DNA from: JBJXGE01 sp046154185
Lineage (GTDB): Bacteria; Planctomycetota; UBA8108; UBA1146; JAJFFE01
Direction: 5' to 3'
NCBI GenBank assembly: GCA_046154185.1
Contig: JBJXGE010000009.1
Coordinates: forward strand, 62,001 to 126,000
Length of the DNA stretch: 64,000 nucleotides
Both the position numbers and the translations under genes were made by a program. The stretch's first letter is position 1; each line of letters opens with the position of its first letter. Under the pieces are notes generated by a model. It saw nothing but the letters and a program-made list of their open reading frames with translations. It made no database searches and was not told where the DNA came from. Shown one piece after another: positions 8,085-16,395 of this stretch.

Positions 8085-8320
8085 AGATGACCGTGCGAAC
8101 CTTCTTGCGGAACTTGCGAAGCGAGCGCGCTACGTCCCCGATTCCAATCGCGATGTGGCGCAGAGTCTAGCGCGAGTTCAGGCGTGATTCCAAGCAACGC
8201 GATTGCGAGCCGCGTGACGAGCGACTCTCCGAGCTGAAACGGCAAGCTGGTTGGTGTGCAGCCAGATCGAGTGCTCTGCGCTTGGTCGGGGTCTTGCGCG
8301 CTGGCTGAGTCGATGCTCAC
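8081..8320 (-). CDS. Possible small protein (79 residues) between ketosynthase and hypothetical gene
   Basis: An open frame with a GTG start 17 bases after the ketosynthase stop, ending in an ATGA overlap with the next gene. It has one amphipathic segment (ESLVTRLAIALLGITPELAL) and polar ends, and no family is recognised. Its size and place after a ketosynthase suggested an acyl carrier protein, but the DSL phosphopantetheine motif is absent. There is no clear ribosome-binding site. It may be a real coupled leader or only a chance frame bridging two genes. Confidence 0.35.
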   Translation of the reverse strand: MSIDSASAQDPDQAQSTRSGCTPTSLPFQLGESLVTRLAIALLGITPELALDSAPHRDWNRGRSALASQVPQEGSHGHL

Positions 8321-8336
8321 GTGCTGGCGGCGGGAC

Positions 8337-9920
8337 TCACCGCACGAGCGGCCGAGAGATCACACAGGCGTTGATACCGCCGACGCCCATCGACAGCTTG
8401 CCGGCCGGTCCGTGCGCCGCCGTGTCGTTGCCTTCGAACGCGAATTCCAGATGCACTCGCGCTATCTCGCGATTGAGCTCTTCGGATTTGAGCGGCGTCC
8501 CATACAAATGTCCCCGTTCATAACCGAGATACTGCGCCGTGAGTTCCCAGCCACCAGCTGCGCCCATACCATGGCCGAGGCTACCCTTGCGGGCCGTCAT
8601 GCAGGTGTCGGCGCCGACGACGCGGCGCGCGTTCTGCACCTCGAGGTAATCACCCGGCGTCGCGGTCGCGTGGAGGTCCCAAGTTTTGATTTCTGCTCCA
8701 TCGATCCCCGCCGCCGCTAGCGCCATCCGCATCGCGGCATAGGGGCCTTCCGCGGATGGCGTGATGATGTGGTGCGCATCGGAACTGACCCCAACCGAGA
8801 GCGGCTCCATGCCGAGCGGTCGAAATCCCTTCCGCGTGAAATACTCCAGGTCGCCGATGATCCACACGGCGGCGCCGCCGGCGACATGTGTTCCGCGCAA
8901 ACCAGTGAGCGGTTTCGACACGACGCCGTCCGCTGAAAGCACGCGCGCACCGAAGAATGTCCCGACCGAAAGCGGATGCGGTTTCGGGTCGGCGGCGCCG
9001 ACGACGACCGCCGTGGCATCACCCGAGCGGATCGCATCCATTCCCAGCTTGAGCGAGTAGCTAAAGCTCGAACAAGCCGCGAATGGAGCGAAGGTCATGC
9101 CTGTGATCTTGCCCAGCATGGAGACCTGTGACGCGGCGATACTCCCGATATTCCAAAGTACATTGGGCGAGACGATATTCCACGGCGGATCGGGCGCTTG
9201 CCATCGACGTTGCAGTTCCTGCGTGCGACTGCGCTTTTGTTTGATCACGGCCGCTTTCGCGGACTCTACTTCGCCGACGATATCGAGCGATTCGATGTCG
9301 CAGTACTCGCGCAAGTACTCCTTGAGTTGCGGCGAACGCCCCGCCCAGTAGGCCCACCACGCATCGCGGGCATCGTCGGCGTCGTCGCCGGAAAGCTGCG
9401 CGGGATCGGGAGGCAAATCGGTGCCGTCCGCGCGTGCGGCGGCCGGTGTCGCGATGAAATCCTCGTACGCGCTGTTGTGCTGCGGCTGACTCCAAAAGCG
9501 ATTCCACCGCCTTTGTGCGCGCGCGAGCGCGAGCCCTTCCTCGTAGTACGTCGGAATATCGTGCAACCCGCCGCCGAGATAGATGTGCGCCGCGGTACCG
9601 AGTTGTTGCAGCTCGGCTTCGAGGCCAGGGTTTTGCCCGAGCGCTTGGATGAAGCTCGCAACGGCGTAGTGCGTCGGGGTGCCGAATTTCTTATGCAATT
9701 GCGGAAATCGATTGGGCGGAAAGCGCGCGTCGATCCACTCTCGGTAGTCGGCGAAATCAAAATCGGGTTCGCCAACCAGGAACGGGCTCGGCCCAAAGCC
9801 GTCGAAAGCGGTGAGGTGGCTCGCGGTGGAATCGAGGTTCTGCGCAAAAGCCTCGACGTTGCGAGCGCGCGGCGCCACGATTCCCCAGCCGAAGACTCCG
9901 ACGCGCTTCTTCAAGCTCAT
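8337..9920 (-). CDS. Beta-ketoacyl-ACP synthase-like (thiolase fold) condensing enzyme, enlarged
   Basis: Starting at the ATG at 9920 (527 residues) the protein shows a KAS I/II active site. These are Cys283 in FAACSSFS, His417 in WDLHATATPGD, Lys445 and His450 in RKGSLGHGMGAAGG, plus the C-terminal GGINACVI glycine motif. FabF-type enzymes have the Cys near residue 163. Here the N-terminal half is about 120 residues longer, with a Trp- and charge-rich helical insert (~130-250). It may be a specialised condensing enzyme rather than the FabF of fatty-acid synthesis. It starts five bases after the pdxT stop codon and precedes two orphan genes and a SemiSWEET-like gene. No acyltransferase, ketoreductase or carrier protein is nearby. 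Confidence 0.85.
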   Translation of the reverse strand: MSLKKRVGVFGWGIVAPRARNVEAFAQNLDSTASHLTAFDGFGPSPFLVGEPDFDFADYREWIDARFPPNRFPQLHKKFGTPTHYAVASFIQALGQNPGLEAELQQLGTAAHIYLGGGLHDIPTYYEEGLALARAQRRWNRFWSQPQHNSAYEDFIATPAAARADGTDLPPDPAQLSGDDADDARDAWWAYWAGRSPQLKEYLREYCDIESLDIVGEVESAKAAVIKQKRSRTQELQRRWQAPDPPWNIVSPNVLWNIGSIAASQVSMLGKITGMTFAPFAACSSFSYSLKLGMDAIRSGDATAVVVGAADPKPHPLSVGTFFGARVLSADGVVSKPLTGLRGTHVAGGAAVWIIGDLEYFTRKGFRPLGMEPLSVGVSSDAHHIITPSAEGPYAAMRMALAAAGIDGAEIKTWDLHATATPGDYLEVQNARRVVGADTCMTARKGSLGHGMGAAGGWELTAQYLGYERGHLYGTPLKSEELNREIARVHLEFAFEGNDTAAHGPAGKLSMGVGGINACVISRPLVR

Positions 9921-9924
9921 CCCC

Positions 9925-10602
9925 TCAAAGCTCCAAGAAATACTGATGCACGCGACTCGCTGCGCAGACCAGCGCGCGCCGAACATCGCCGGTTCGGGTC
10001 GCTGGCGTCAATAGCTCTGGATGGAAAGTCGCCGCGAGTAACCTCTGCTGCCTGACCAAAATGACGTTCCCATCGTGCGTCCCGAGCACTTCTACTTCTC
10101 GACCTACGTTGCGAAACGCCGGCGCGCGGATGAAGAACGCGTCGAGTTCGCCGAGTGGCGGCGCGAGCGTGACGCGCGCTACGAAGCTGTCGACTTGGCT
10201 CCCGTACGCATTGCGATCGACGTCCACCGCGAGCACACCTAAGCGCTCAGGTCGCTCGGCGGCGGCGCGACCCATCAGGATCGCGCCAGCGCACGTGCCG
10301 AAGAGCGCGAGCGTTCCTTCCAACGCGCGGGCGCGAATCGGCTCCCAGAGGCCGTAGATCTTCATCAGTTTTTCGAGCGCCGTGCTTTCCCCGCCCGGGA
10401 TCACGAGGTGAGTCGCGCGCCCCAGCTCAGCGACTCTGCGCACGAGGAGCGGCTGCGCGTACCCGAGGTTTTCGAGCGCGCGCACATGTGGCTCGACGGA
10501 GCCCTGGAGCGCAAGCACCGCCGGCACGAGCGAGCGATTCGCCGCACCCGACGCTGTGCTGCGCGTCAGTATCGATGGGCTGCTGCTCGCGACGATTTGC
10601 AA
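9925..10602 (-). CDS. pdxT: Pyridoxal 5'-phosphate synthase, glutaminase subunit PdxT
   Basis: A class I glutamine amidotransferase of the PdxT type (225 residues). The body begins VPAVLALQGSVEPHVRAL. GGESTALEKL marks the Gln-binding loop, FGTCAGAILMG carries the nucleophile Cys, and FHPEL carries the catalytic His. It supplies ammonia to PdxS for the ribose-5-phosphate/glyceraldehyde-3-phosphate route to PLP. The TTG at 10602 has GAGG seven bases upstream and lies 20 bases after pdxS. A GTG at 10527 would give a more standard N-terminus and is the alternative. Confidence 0.93.
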   Translation of the reverse strand: MQIVASSSPSILTRSTASGAANRSLVPAVLALQGSVEPHVRALENLGYAQPLLVRRVAELGRATHLVIPGGESTALEKLMKIYGLWEPIRARALEGTLALFGTCAGAILMGRAAAERPERLGVLAVDVDRNAYGSQVDSFVARVTLAPPLGELDAFFIRAPAFRNVGREVEVLGTHDGNVILVRQQRLLAATFHPELLTPATRTGDVRRALVCAASRVHQYFLEL

Positions 10603-10621
10603 CGGGCTGCCTCGTGCTTTT

Positions 10622-11524
10622 CTACCAGCCGCGCTGTTGAAGCTGTTGTTCGACCGTAATTTCGCTCGCTGGGAGTCCCATCATCGCCTGCCCCAGGTTG
10701 CGCGAAACTTCCGCGATGATTTCGGCATCCTCGAATTGCGCTGTCGCTTTGACAATCGCCGCGGCGGTGCGCTCCGGATCTTGCGACTTGAAAATCCCGG
10801 AGCCGACGAAGACTGCCTCGGCCCCGAGGCGCATGCAAAGCGCGGCGTCGGCCGGTGTCGCCACTCCGCCGGCGGCGAAGTTCGGCACGGGGAATCTACC
10901 CTTCGCGGCCACTTCGCAAACTAAGTCATACGGCGCACCGAGCTCCTTCGCCCGCGTCATGAGCTCTTCCCGCGGCGTCACCGTCAGTGCGCGCAATTCG
11001 CGAAAGATGAGCCGCAGATGGCGCACGGCTTCACTGATGTCACCGGTGCCAGCTTCGCCCTTGGTCCGAATCATCGCGGCACCTTCGCCAATGCGCCGCA
11101 ACGCCTCGCCGAGGCAGGTCGCGCCGCAGACGAACGGAACCTTGAACGCGCGCTTATCGATATGGAAATGAGGATCGGCGGGCGTGAGCACTTCACTCTC
11201 GTCGATGAAATCGACTCCGAGCGTCTGCAAAACTTCCGCTTCGACGAAGTGCCCGATGCGCGCCTTAGCCATCACGGGGATCGTGACCGCGCGTTTGATG
11301 GCTTCCACCATCTCGACGGCGGACATCCGTGCGACACCGCCTTCGCGGCGAATGTCTGCGGGCACTCGCTCGAGCGCCATCACCGCGACCGCTCCGGCGT
11401 CCTCGGCGATCTTTGCTTCGCGGACCGTCGTAACATCCATGATGACGCCGCCGCGCAGCATCTCCGCCAATCCCACTTTGACGCGGAAGCTATCGTCCTC
11501 GCGCCACTCGCGACCAGCGTTCAA
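10622..11524 (-). CDS. pdxS: Pyridoxal 5'-phosphate synthase, lyase subunit PdxS
   Basis: The family signature is clear over the whole length: FRVKVGLAEMLRGGVIMDV, VMALERVPADIR, VMAKARIGHFVEA, MIRTKGEAGTGD and FAAGGVATPADAALCMRLGA. PdxS is a TIM-barrel enzyme that builds PLP from ribose 5-phosphate, glyceraldehyde 3-phosphate and ammonia delivered by PdxT. I place the start at the TTG at 11524, preceded by GGGAGAGGA. The ATG at 11563 would put the leader inside a palindromic repeat (11544-11562) and yield an odd MPGTAWHG start. It is the first gene of the operon running to about 6772. Confidence 0.95.
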   Translation of the reverse strand: MNAGREWREDDSFRVKVGLAEMLRGGVIMDVTTVREAKIAEDAGAVAVMALERVPADIRREGGVARMSAVEMVEAIKRAVTIPVMAKARIGHFVEAEVLQTLGVDFIDESEVLTPADPHFHIDKRAFKVPFVCGATCLGEALRRIGEGAAMIRTKGEAGTGDISEAVRHLRLIFRELRALTVTPREELMTRAKELGAPYDLVCEVAAKGRFPVPNFAAGGVATPADAALCMRLGAEAVFVGSGIFKSQDPERTAAAIVKATAQFEDAEIIAEVSRNLGQAMMGLPASEITVEQQLQQRGW

Positions 11525-11973
11525 GAGCGTTCGTCCTCTCCCATGCCAGGCCGTGCCTGGCACTCGAAGATGGTGATTTCTCGCGATGAGCTTGGCGTGC
11601 GAAGTGCTTGCCGGTCTAGAGCTGTCGCGTTGGGTCTCGTTCTCGTCGAACTCACCTGCCGCGTCATTATAGGCGGCACCAGCGGATTTTCTGTAGCAGC
11701 TCGAAGCGCGCGGCGGGTGGAACTCCGGCGCCGAGAGAAGTTCAGGATCGGCGGCGCGACACGTCTGTCGGTGCCTGGGCCCGCGACATAAACTCTGGTA
11801 TCAAGCAACGGTACGCTTTCGACGAAGTACGAGGTGGACGCGTGGGCGCGCCGGCGCGGCGCTCCTGCAATCAGTCCCAAACGCGAGCCAGCTTGCCACA
11901 TGTCAACCCCTTTGTGCGCGCGCAGCCGGTGAAATTCGCGGCCTGGAATGCGAGGTCAGCCATCTTTTCTTCG
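11525..11973. other. Divergent intergenic region between pdxS and the amidohydrolase array
   Basis: No gene is supported here. It holds the palindrome described at 11544-11562 and must contain promoters for both the pdx operon and the amidohydrolase operon, but I cannot pick convincing -10/-35 elements. A GTG at 11842 with GAGG seven bases upstream is in frame with the first amidohydrolase gene, so the last ~130 bases may be coding. Confidence 0.4.
11544..11562. repeat. Palindrome TGCCAGGC-CGT-GCCTGGCA in the pdxS leader
   Basis: A perfect inverted repeat with 8-base arms and a 3-base loop lies just upstream of the pdxS ribosome-binding site. Its position suggests either an operator or a structured 5' leader of the pdx mRNA. 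It could also be a copy of a dispersed palindromic repeat; I see no second copy in this window. Confidence 0.55.
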
Positions 11974-13542
11974 ATGCCCGACGTGCTGTTCACGCCGTAC
12001 CCGTTTCGCGGCGACTGCCAGCCGGCGCGCAGCACGCTGCTGCTGTTGGCGCTCGGCGCGACTCTATTTCTCACTTCGACCAAGCTCACGGCGCAACCAT
12101 TTTCAACTTCCTGGCTCAGCGGCGGAGTGTTGATTCGTGACGCGACCATTCTCACCGCCCCGGATCAGCAACACGCGCAGACCGAGCTTGGCTCCGTCCT
12201 CATCGATGATGGGAAGATCAAGTCGATCGGTAGCGCGGTGAACGCGCCAGTTTTTGCGCGTGTTATCGATGGCAAAGGGAAGTTCGTCGCACCCGGATTC
12301 ATCGACATCGATAGTACGCTCGCGATGACAACGACCGGATCCAGCGTCGCGCAACTAACGGCGCGCGCCGAAGACGGCTTCGACCGCTTCGATCGCGACG
12401 CGCTCGTCGGCGCGCTCAAGAGTGGCGTGACGTGTGTTTACTTGCGCCCGGGACCCGCGCTCGGATTCGCTGGACTCGGCGCGCTCGTGCGCTTGGCAGC
12501 CGAGGGCAGTACGAGCGTGGCGATCGGGCAGGTATTGCAAACTGAAGCGGACTTGTTTCTCAATCTCGGCGCGACGCAGCGCCCGATCGCGCGCGTTCAA
12601 CTCATCGCCGCCGTTCGCAAGCAACTAGACGAAGCGCGCGACTACCGGCGGCAGCTCGACCTCTATCAAGAAGAATTGACCGAGTACGAACAGCAACTGG
12701 CGAAACGCGCCGCCGAGGCGAAAACGGCGGGTGATGCCAACGTCGAAAAGAAAGTCGCCGGAACCGACGCGCCCATCGCACCGCTCGTCGCGACGGATCT
12801 TCGCCCGGCGCAGGATGCCGCTAGCGCTCAAGACCTCCAGAACCCGAACCCGATGCAGGCGCCGCCTTCGCCCGTTCCTTCGCCGACTCCGCCGGATGGA
12901 AGCGGTGCCGGCGCAGCAGCCGCGGCGCCGGCGAAGGATGCGAAAGCCGAATTGAAGAAACCCACGCAGCCGCCCCGGCGTGAAGACTTGCGCATCTTGC
13001 TGCGCGCGCTCGATCGCGAGATTCCCGTTCGGTGCGAAGCGCACCGATCGAGTGATATTCTCAACGCGCTCGAACTCGCGGATCGCTATGGGTTGCGTTT
13101 GATACTCACCGGCGCCACCGAAGCGCATTTAGTCGCCAAGGAAATCGCCGCGCGCGAAGTGCCAGTTGTACTGGGACCACTCGAGGCGCCACTCGACATG
13201 ACTGATGAACTCTTGCGCCGCGTCGCCGATAACGCGCCGGCGCTGCTTCGCGCCGCCGGAGTGGCGGTCTGGGTCGGCTCCGGCGCGGAGCCGTTTTCCA
13301 GTCGCGCGCTACTCGGCCGGGCCGCCATGGCCGAAGCCCGCGGTTCGGGTGTCGAATCCATCGCGATGGTGACGAGCGCGGCGGCGGCGTTACTCGGTGT
13401 CGATTCCGTCGGCGATCTGCGTGTCGGCGCGCGCGCCGACTTTGTCGTTTGGAGCGGCGATCCGCGCGAGCCGGGCGCCGTTGTTGAACGCGTGTTCGTC
13501 GGCGGCATCGAAGTGTATGTGCGAACGGAAACGGCTTTTTGA
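11974..13542 (+). CDS. Exported amidohydrolase-fold protein, array member 1 (metal site lost)
   Basis: From the ATG at 11974 the protein is 522 residues with a signal peptide (hydrophobic stretch TLLLLALGATLFL). A GTG at 11842 has a better ribosome-binding site but would put ~44 residues before it. The N-terminal beta-sandwich (VLIRDATILT) and the strand GFIDIDST are amidohydrolase-like, but the HxH pair is D113 and T115. The beta-8 Asp is also replaced (VWVGSGAEP). A charged helix (ARDYRRQLDLYQEEL) and a Pro/Ala-rich linker are inserted mid-protein. The C-terminus has the usual GDLRVGARADFVVWSGDP motif, shared by imidazolonepropionase-like proteins. First gene of an eight-gene coupled array; probably a non-catalytic subunit (inference). 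Confidence 0.85.
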   Translation: MPDVLFTPYPFRGDCQPARSTLLLLALGATLFLTSTKLTAQPFSTSWLSGGVLIRDATILTAPDQQHAQTELGSVLIDDGKIKSIGSAVNAPVFARVIDGKGKFVAPGFIDIDSTLAMTTTGSSVAQLTARAEDGFDRFDRDALVGALKSGVTCVYLRPGPALGFAGLGALVRLAAEGSTSVAIGQVLQTEADLFLNLGATQRPIARVQLIAAVRKQLDEARDYRRQLDLYQEELTEYEQQLAKRAAEAKTAGDANVEKKVAGTDAPIAPLVATDLRPAQDAASAQDLQNPNPMQAPPSPVPSPTPPDGSGAGAAAAAPAKDAKAELKKPTQPPRREDLRILLRALDREIPVRCEAHRSSDILNALELADRYGLRLILTGATEAHLVAKEIAAREVPVVLGPLEAPLDMTDELLRRVADNAPALLRAAGVAVWVGSGAEPFSSRALLGRAAMAEARGSGVESIAMVTSAAAALLGVDSVGDLRVGARADFVVWSGDPREPGAVVERVFVGGIEVYVRTETAF

Positions 13543-14780
13543 TGTTGCAGCGTTGGCCGCAAGTCGTGCGTTACGTCGTCTCCTGCGCCTGCATCGGTGG
13601 ACTGCTCGCCGCGCCGCTGGACGCGCAGCCACGTGACGCTTCAGCCGCGAGTCCCAGTGTCTTCACACTCGTGGGCGCGCGCGTCGTCAAAGCCGATGGC
13701 GAGCTCTATGACGGACTCGCCGTCGTGGTCGACAACGGCCGCATTCAACGCATCGAACTCGCGAGCACAACCGGGTTGCCGACACCGGTCGAGCTGCCGG
13801 CCGGTAGCGTGCTCTGCCCCGGATTCATCGAGCTCTGTTCGAACCTCGGCGCCAAAAATCAGAACTTTGAGCTCGCGAGTCCGATCGACGCTGAGGCGTC
13901 CGCCCTCGACGCCTCCGACCCATCGAGCGCGCACTTCGCGAAGGCGCTGGCAGCCGGTGTGACGGCGGCACTCGTCTGGCCGGCGCCGATCAATCTCGTC
14001 AGCGGCCGAGCGTTTGTCGCGCGCACTCACGTCACGCGCGACGAATTCGACTGCTTGCGTGTCGATGGGCCGCTCGTCTTTTCGCTCGGCAACCAGGTAT
14101 TGCGCATGGACCGCGAACCGACTTCGCGGGGCCGCGCGTTGGCGTTGCTCACCGAAAGTTTACGCACCGGCGGGCAACAATCGCCCACTTTCCGCGATTA
14201 CCTCGCGGGTCGAGTCCCAGCGCTCTTTGTCGCTGGCGATGTTGTCGATGTGGAATCTGCGCTCACGCTTTTCGGTGGCGGATTGTCGATGCCCGTGTTG
14301 GTTGCGGATCTGGATGTGAGAGCTACGACGGAACGATTGCGGTTGGGGCGCGAGTTGGCGGCCCGCAAGGCGGTTGCGATCCTCGGCCCTTTCACTTTTG
14401 CGACGCCAGAGAATAAAGTGCGAATTGCCGGCGAGTGGGATCGCGCCGGAGTAAGAGTCGCACTGGCGGGAGGCTGGCCCGCGGCCACGCCGACGAGTCT
14501 GCGACAGAGCGCAAGTCTCGCCGTACGCGAGGGGCTTTCACTGGCGGCGGCGCGCCGCGCACTGACGGTCCATGCGGCCGTCGCGGGCGGCGTATCGCAT
14601 CGCATTGGCGCCATCGGTTCGGGACTCGATGCCGACCTGGTTGTTTGGAGCGGTGATCCGCTGCGACTCGAGAGCGAAGTGTTGGAAGTCTACTCGCGCG
14701 GCATCCGCGTTGTGCATCGCGCCGCTCTGCGCACGCCGCAGCGAGCAGCGACAGCAAAGAAGGACATCGATGAGTTGTAG
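13542..14780 (+). CDS. Exported amidohydrolase-fold protein, array member 2 (metal site lost)
   Basis: The start is the ATG at 13542, which shares its A with the TGA stop of the previous gene (TGATG); 412 residues. A signal peptide ends near residue 29 (LLAAPLDAQ). The fold is recognisable by VLCPGFIELC at beta-1 and by GAIGSGLDADLVVWSGDP at the C-terminus. The HxH motif reads C99-S100-N101, and no His stands at the usual beta-5 and beta-6 places. It is shorter than member 1 and lacks the charged linker. Catalysis by the standard metal mechanism looks impossible. Tight coupling to both neighbours suggests stoichiometric production with them. Confidence 0.83.
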   Translation: MLQRWPQVVRYVVSCACIGGLLAAPLDAQPRDASAASPSVFTLVGARVVKADGELYDGLAVVVDNGRIQRIELASTTGLPTPVELPAGSVLCPGFIELCSNLGAKNQNFELASPIDAEASALDASDPSSAHFAKALAAGVTAALVWPAPINLVSGRAFVARTHVTRDEFDCLRVDGPLVFSLGNQVLRMDREPTSRGRALALLTESLRTGGQQSPTFRDYLAGRVPALFVAGDVVDVESALTLFGGGLSMPVLVADLDVRATTERLRLGRELAARKAVAILGPFTFATPENKVRIAGEWDRAGVRVALAGGWPAATPTSLRQSASLAVREGLSLAAARRALTVHAAVAGGVSHRIGAIGSGLDADLVVWSGDPLRLESEVLEVYSRGIRVVHRAALRTPQRAATAKKDIDEL

Positions 14781-16395
14781 CCAACTACTCGCGCGCTGGT
14801 CGATGGTTTTTTGTTCGATTTTGGGCAGCGTCACATCGTTGGCGGTTGCGGCAGATCCCGAGCCAGCCCCGCAGGTCATCGCCATCCGAGTTGGACGCAT
14901 TTATACCGGCCAAGGGGAAGTCCTCGAGCGCGGCGTGTTGCTGATCAATGGTGGGCGCATCACCGCGGTGGGGCGAGATCTTGTGATCCCCGCCGATGCC
15001 AACGTGCTGGAGTTTCCGACCGCCTGTCTGACGGCGGGGCTCATCGATGCCAACGCGCGCATCGAGTCGCGCGACATCGTGAGTCGGGATCGAACGGGGA
15101 GCGGCGTGAGCGAAGCGCACGCGCCAACCGAAGTCACCGGGCACGCCCCACACGACCCGTCGCATGCACACGATTCCACGTCGGACGCGCATTGCGCGCC
15201 ACCGAACGCGAGCGTTGCACGAGCGAGCGGGCATGACGAGGATTCGCCGTGTTTGCCGCCGGCGTGTTCTGTGCCGCATCATTGGCTTACGGAAACCGAG
15301 GAAGAGTTTGTCTGTCATGCGTGCGGCGGGGCAGACATTGATCCGCCGGAGTTGGCTTCCGGAGTCGTCGAGACCTTCGCGAGTTCTGAACAAACGGCGG
15401 AAGTGATTCCGCACACGCGCGTCATCGACACACTGAATCTCGATTCGCCGGACTTTCAACGCTTGCTGCGCGGCGGCGTGACGACTGTGTACGTGTCACC
15501 CGACTCGTCCGCCGTCCTCGGTCCGCGGGGCGCCATCGTCCGAACCGCAGGTTCGGCGCGTGAGCGTATCGTGCGCGCCGAGGATGCCGTGAAGGCGACC
15601 ATCGGGCGCGATCCCATTTGGGTCGGTATGCCCAATCGTCCGGCGCGGGGCGCGGCGGTGAGCACGTACACCCGGCGTCCGACGACGCGCATGGGAGTCG
15701 TTTGGGTGCTGCGCAAGGCTTTTCACGAAGCGATTCTTCGCATGCAGGGTCGCCCCCTGACTGGAGGCGCCGATACGCCGACGGAGCCGGCGCTCGACTC
15801 GATCATCGAGATTCTGCGCGGCGATGTGCCGCTGCGGATTCAAGCGCGATCCCTCCACGACATCGCCACGGCCTTGCGCATCAGTGAGGAGTTTGGTTTT
15901 CGCTTCACGCTCGAGGAGGCAACCGACGCCTATCGCTGCGCGGAACTGCTGAAATCCCGCAGCGTGCCGATCATTTTTGGTCCGATCTACATGCAAGCGA
16001 GTGGCGTGCGCAGCATGGGCGGCGAGGTCCGGGAAAACCGCCTGAATTCGATGAGTTTGCTGCGAGCGCACGGCATCCAAGCCGCGCTCAGCGCGCAGGA
16101 ACTCCGCGAGGAAGATGGACTCGCGCGCCAGGCGATGTACGCCATGCGCTTTGGTTACACATTCGAAGATGCGTTGCGCGCGGTGACGTTGATTCCGGCG
16201 CAACTCCTCGGCTTGGAGCACGAACTCGGCAGTGTCGAGGTCGGGAAGCGCGGCGACGTGGTCGTGTGGAGCGGCGAACCGTTCGCGGCGACGGCTCGAC
16301 CGTTACTGGTATTGAATGGCGGGCGCGTGGTGCTGGACGCGCGCGACCGGGAGCCGGCGGCGAAGGTCGGGAAAGCGACTCAAAATGGTTTCTAG
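14770..16395 (+). CDS. Exported amidohydrolase-fold protein, array member 3, with His/Cys-rich insert
   Basis: The ATG at 14770 overlaps the end of member 2 by 11 bases; 541 residues. A signal peptide ends near residue 28 (LAVAADPE). At beta-1 the HxH pair is N95 and R97 (GLIDANAR). Immediately after it comes an insert of about 90 residues (~105-195) rich in His and Cys. It holds H117, H125, H128, H132, H134, H141, C142, H155, C161, C166, H170, H171, and C182-H-A-C185. The second half looks like a zinc-ribbon (CLPPAC...CHAC). The C-terminal GSVEVGKRGDVVVWSGEP is family-typical. No other member has this insert. A new metal site in place of the lost one is an attractive but untested idea. Confidence 0.83.
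   Translation: MSCSQLLARWSMVFCSILGSVTSLAVAADPEPAPQVIAIRVGRIYTGQGEVLERGVLLINGGRITAVGRDLVIPADANVLEFPTACLTAGLIDANARIESRDIVSRDRTGSGVSEAHAPTEVTGHAPHDPSHAHDSTSDAHCAPPNASVARASGHDEDSPCLPPACSVPHHWLTETEEEFVCHACGGADIDPPELASGVVETFASSEQTAEVIPHTRVIDTLNLDSPDFQRLLRGGVTTVYVSPDSSAVLGPRGAIVRTAGSARERIVRAEDAVKATIGRDPIWVGMPNRPARGAAVSTYTRRPTTRMGVVWVLRKAFHEAILRMQGRPLTGGADTPTEPALDSIIEILRGDVPLRIQARSLHDIATALRISEEFGFRFTLEEATDAYRCAELLKSRSVPIIFGPIYMQASGVRSMGGEVRENRLNSMSLLRAHGIQAALSAQELREEDGLARQAMYAMRFGYTFEDALRAVTLIPAQLLGLEHELGSVEVGKRGDVVVWSGEPFAATARPLLVLNGGRVVLDARDREPAAKVGKATQNGF

Noticed and set aside
8081..8320. Acyl carrier protein after the ketosynthase
   Set aside because: The right size and place, but no DSL (or similar) phosphopantetheine-attachment motif, so reported only as a possible small protein.
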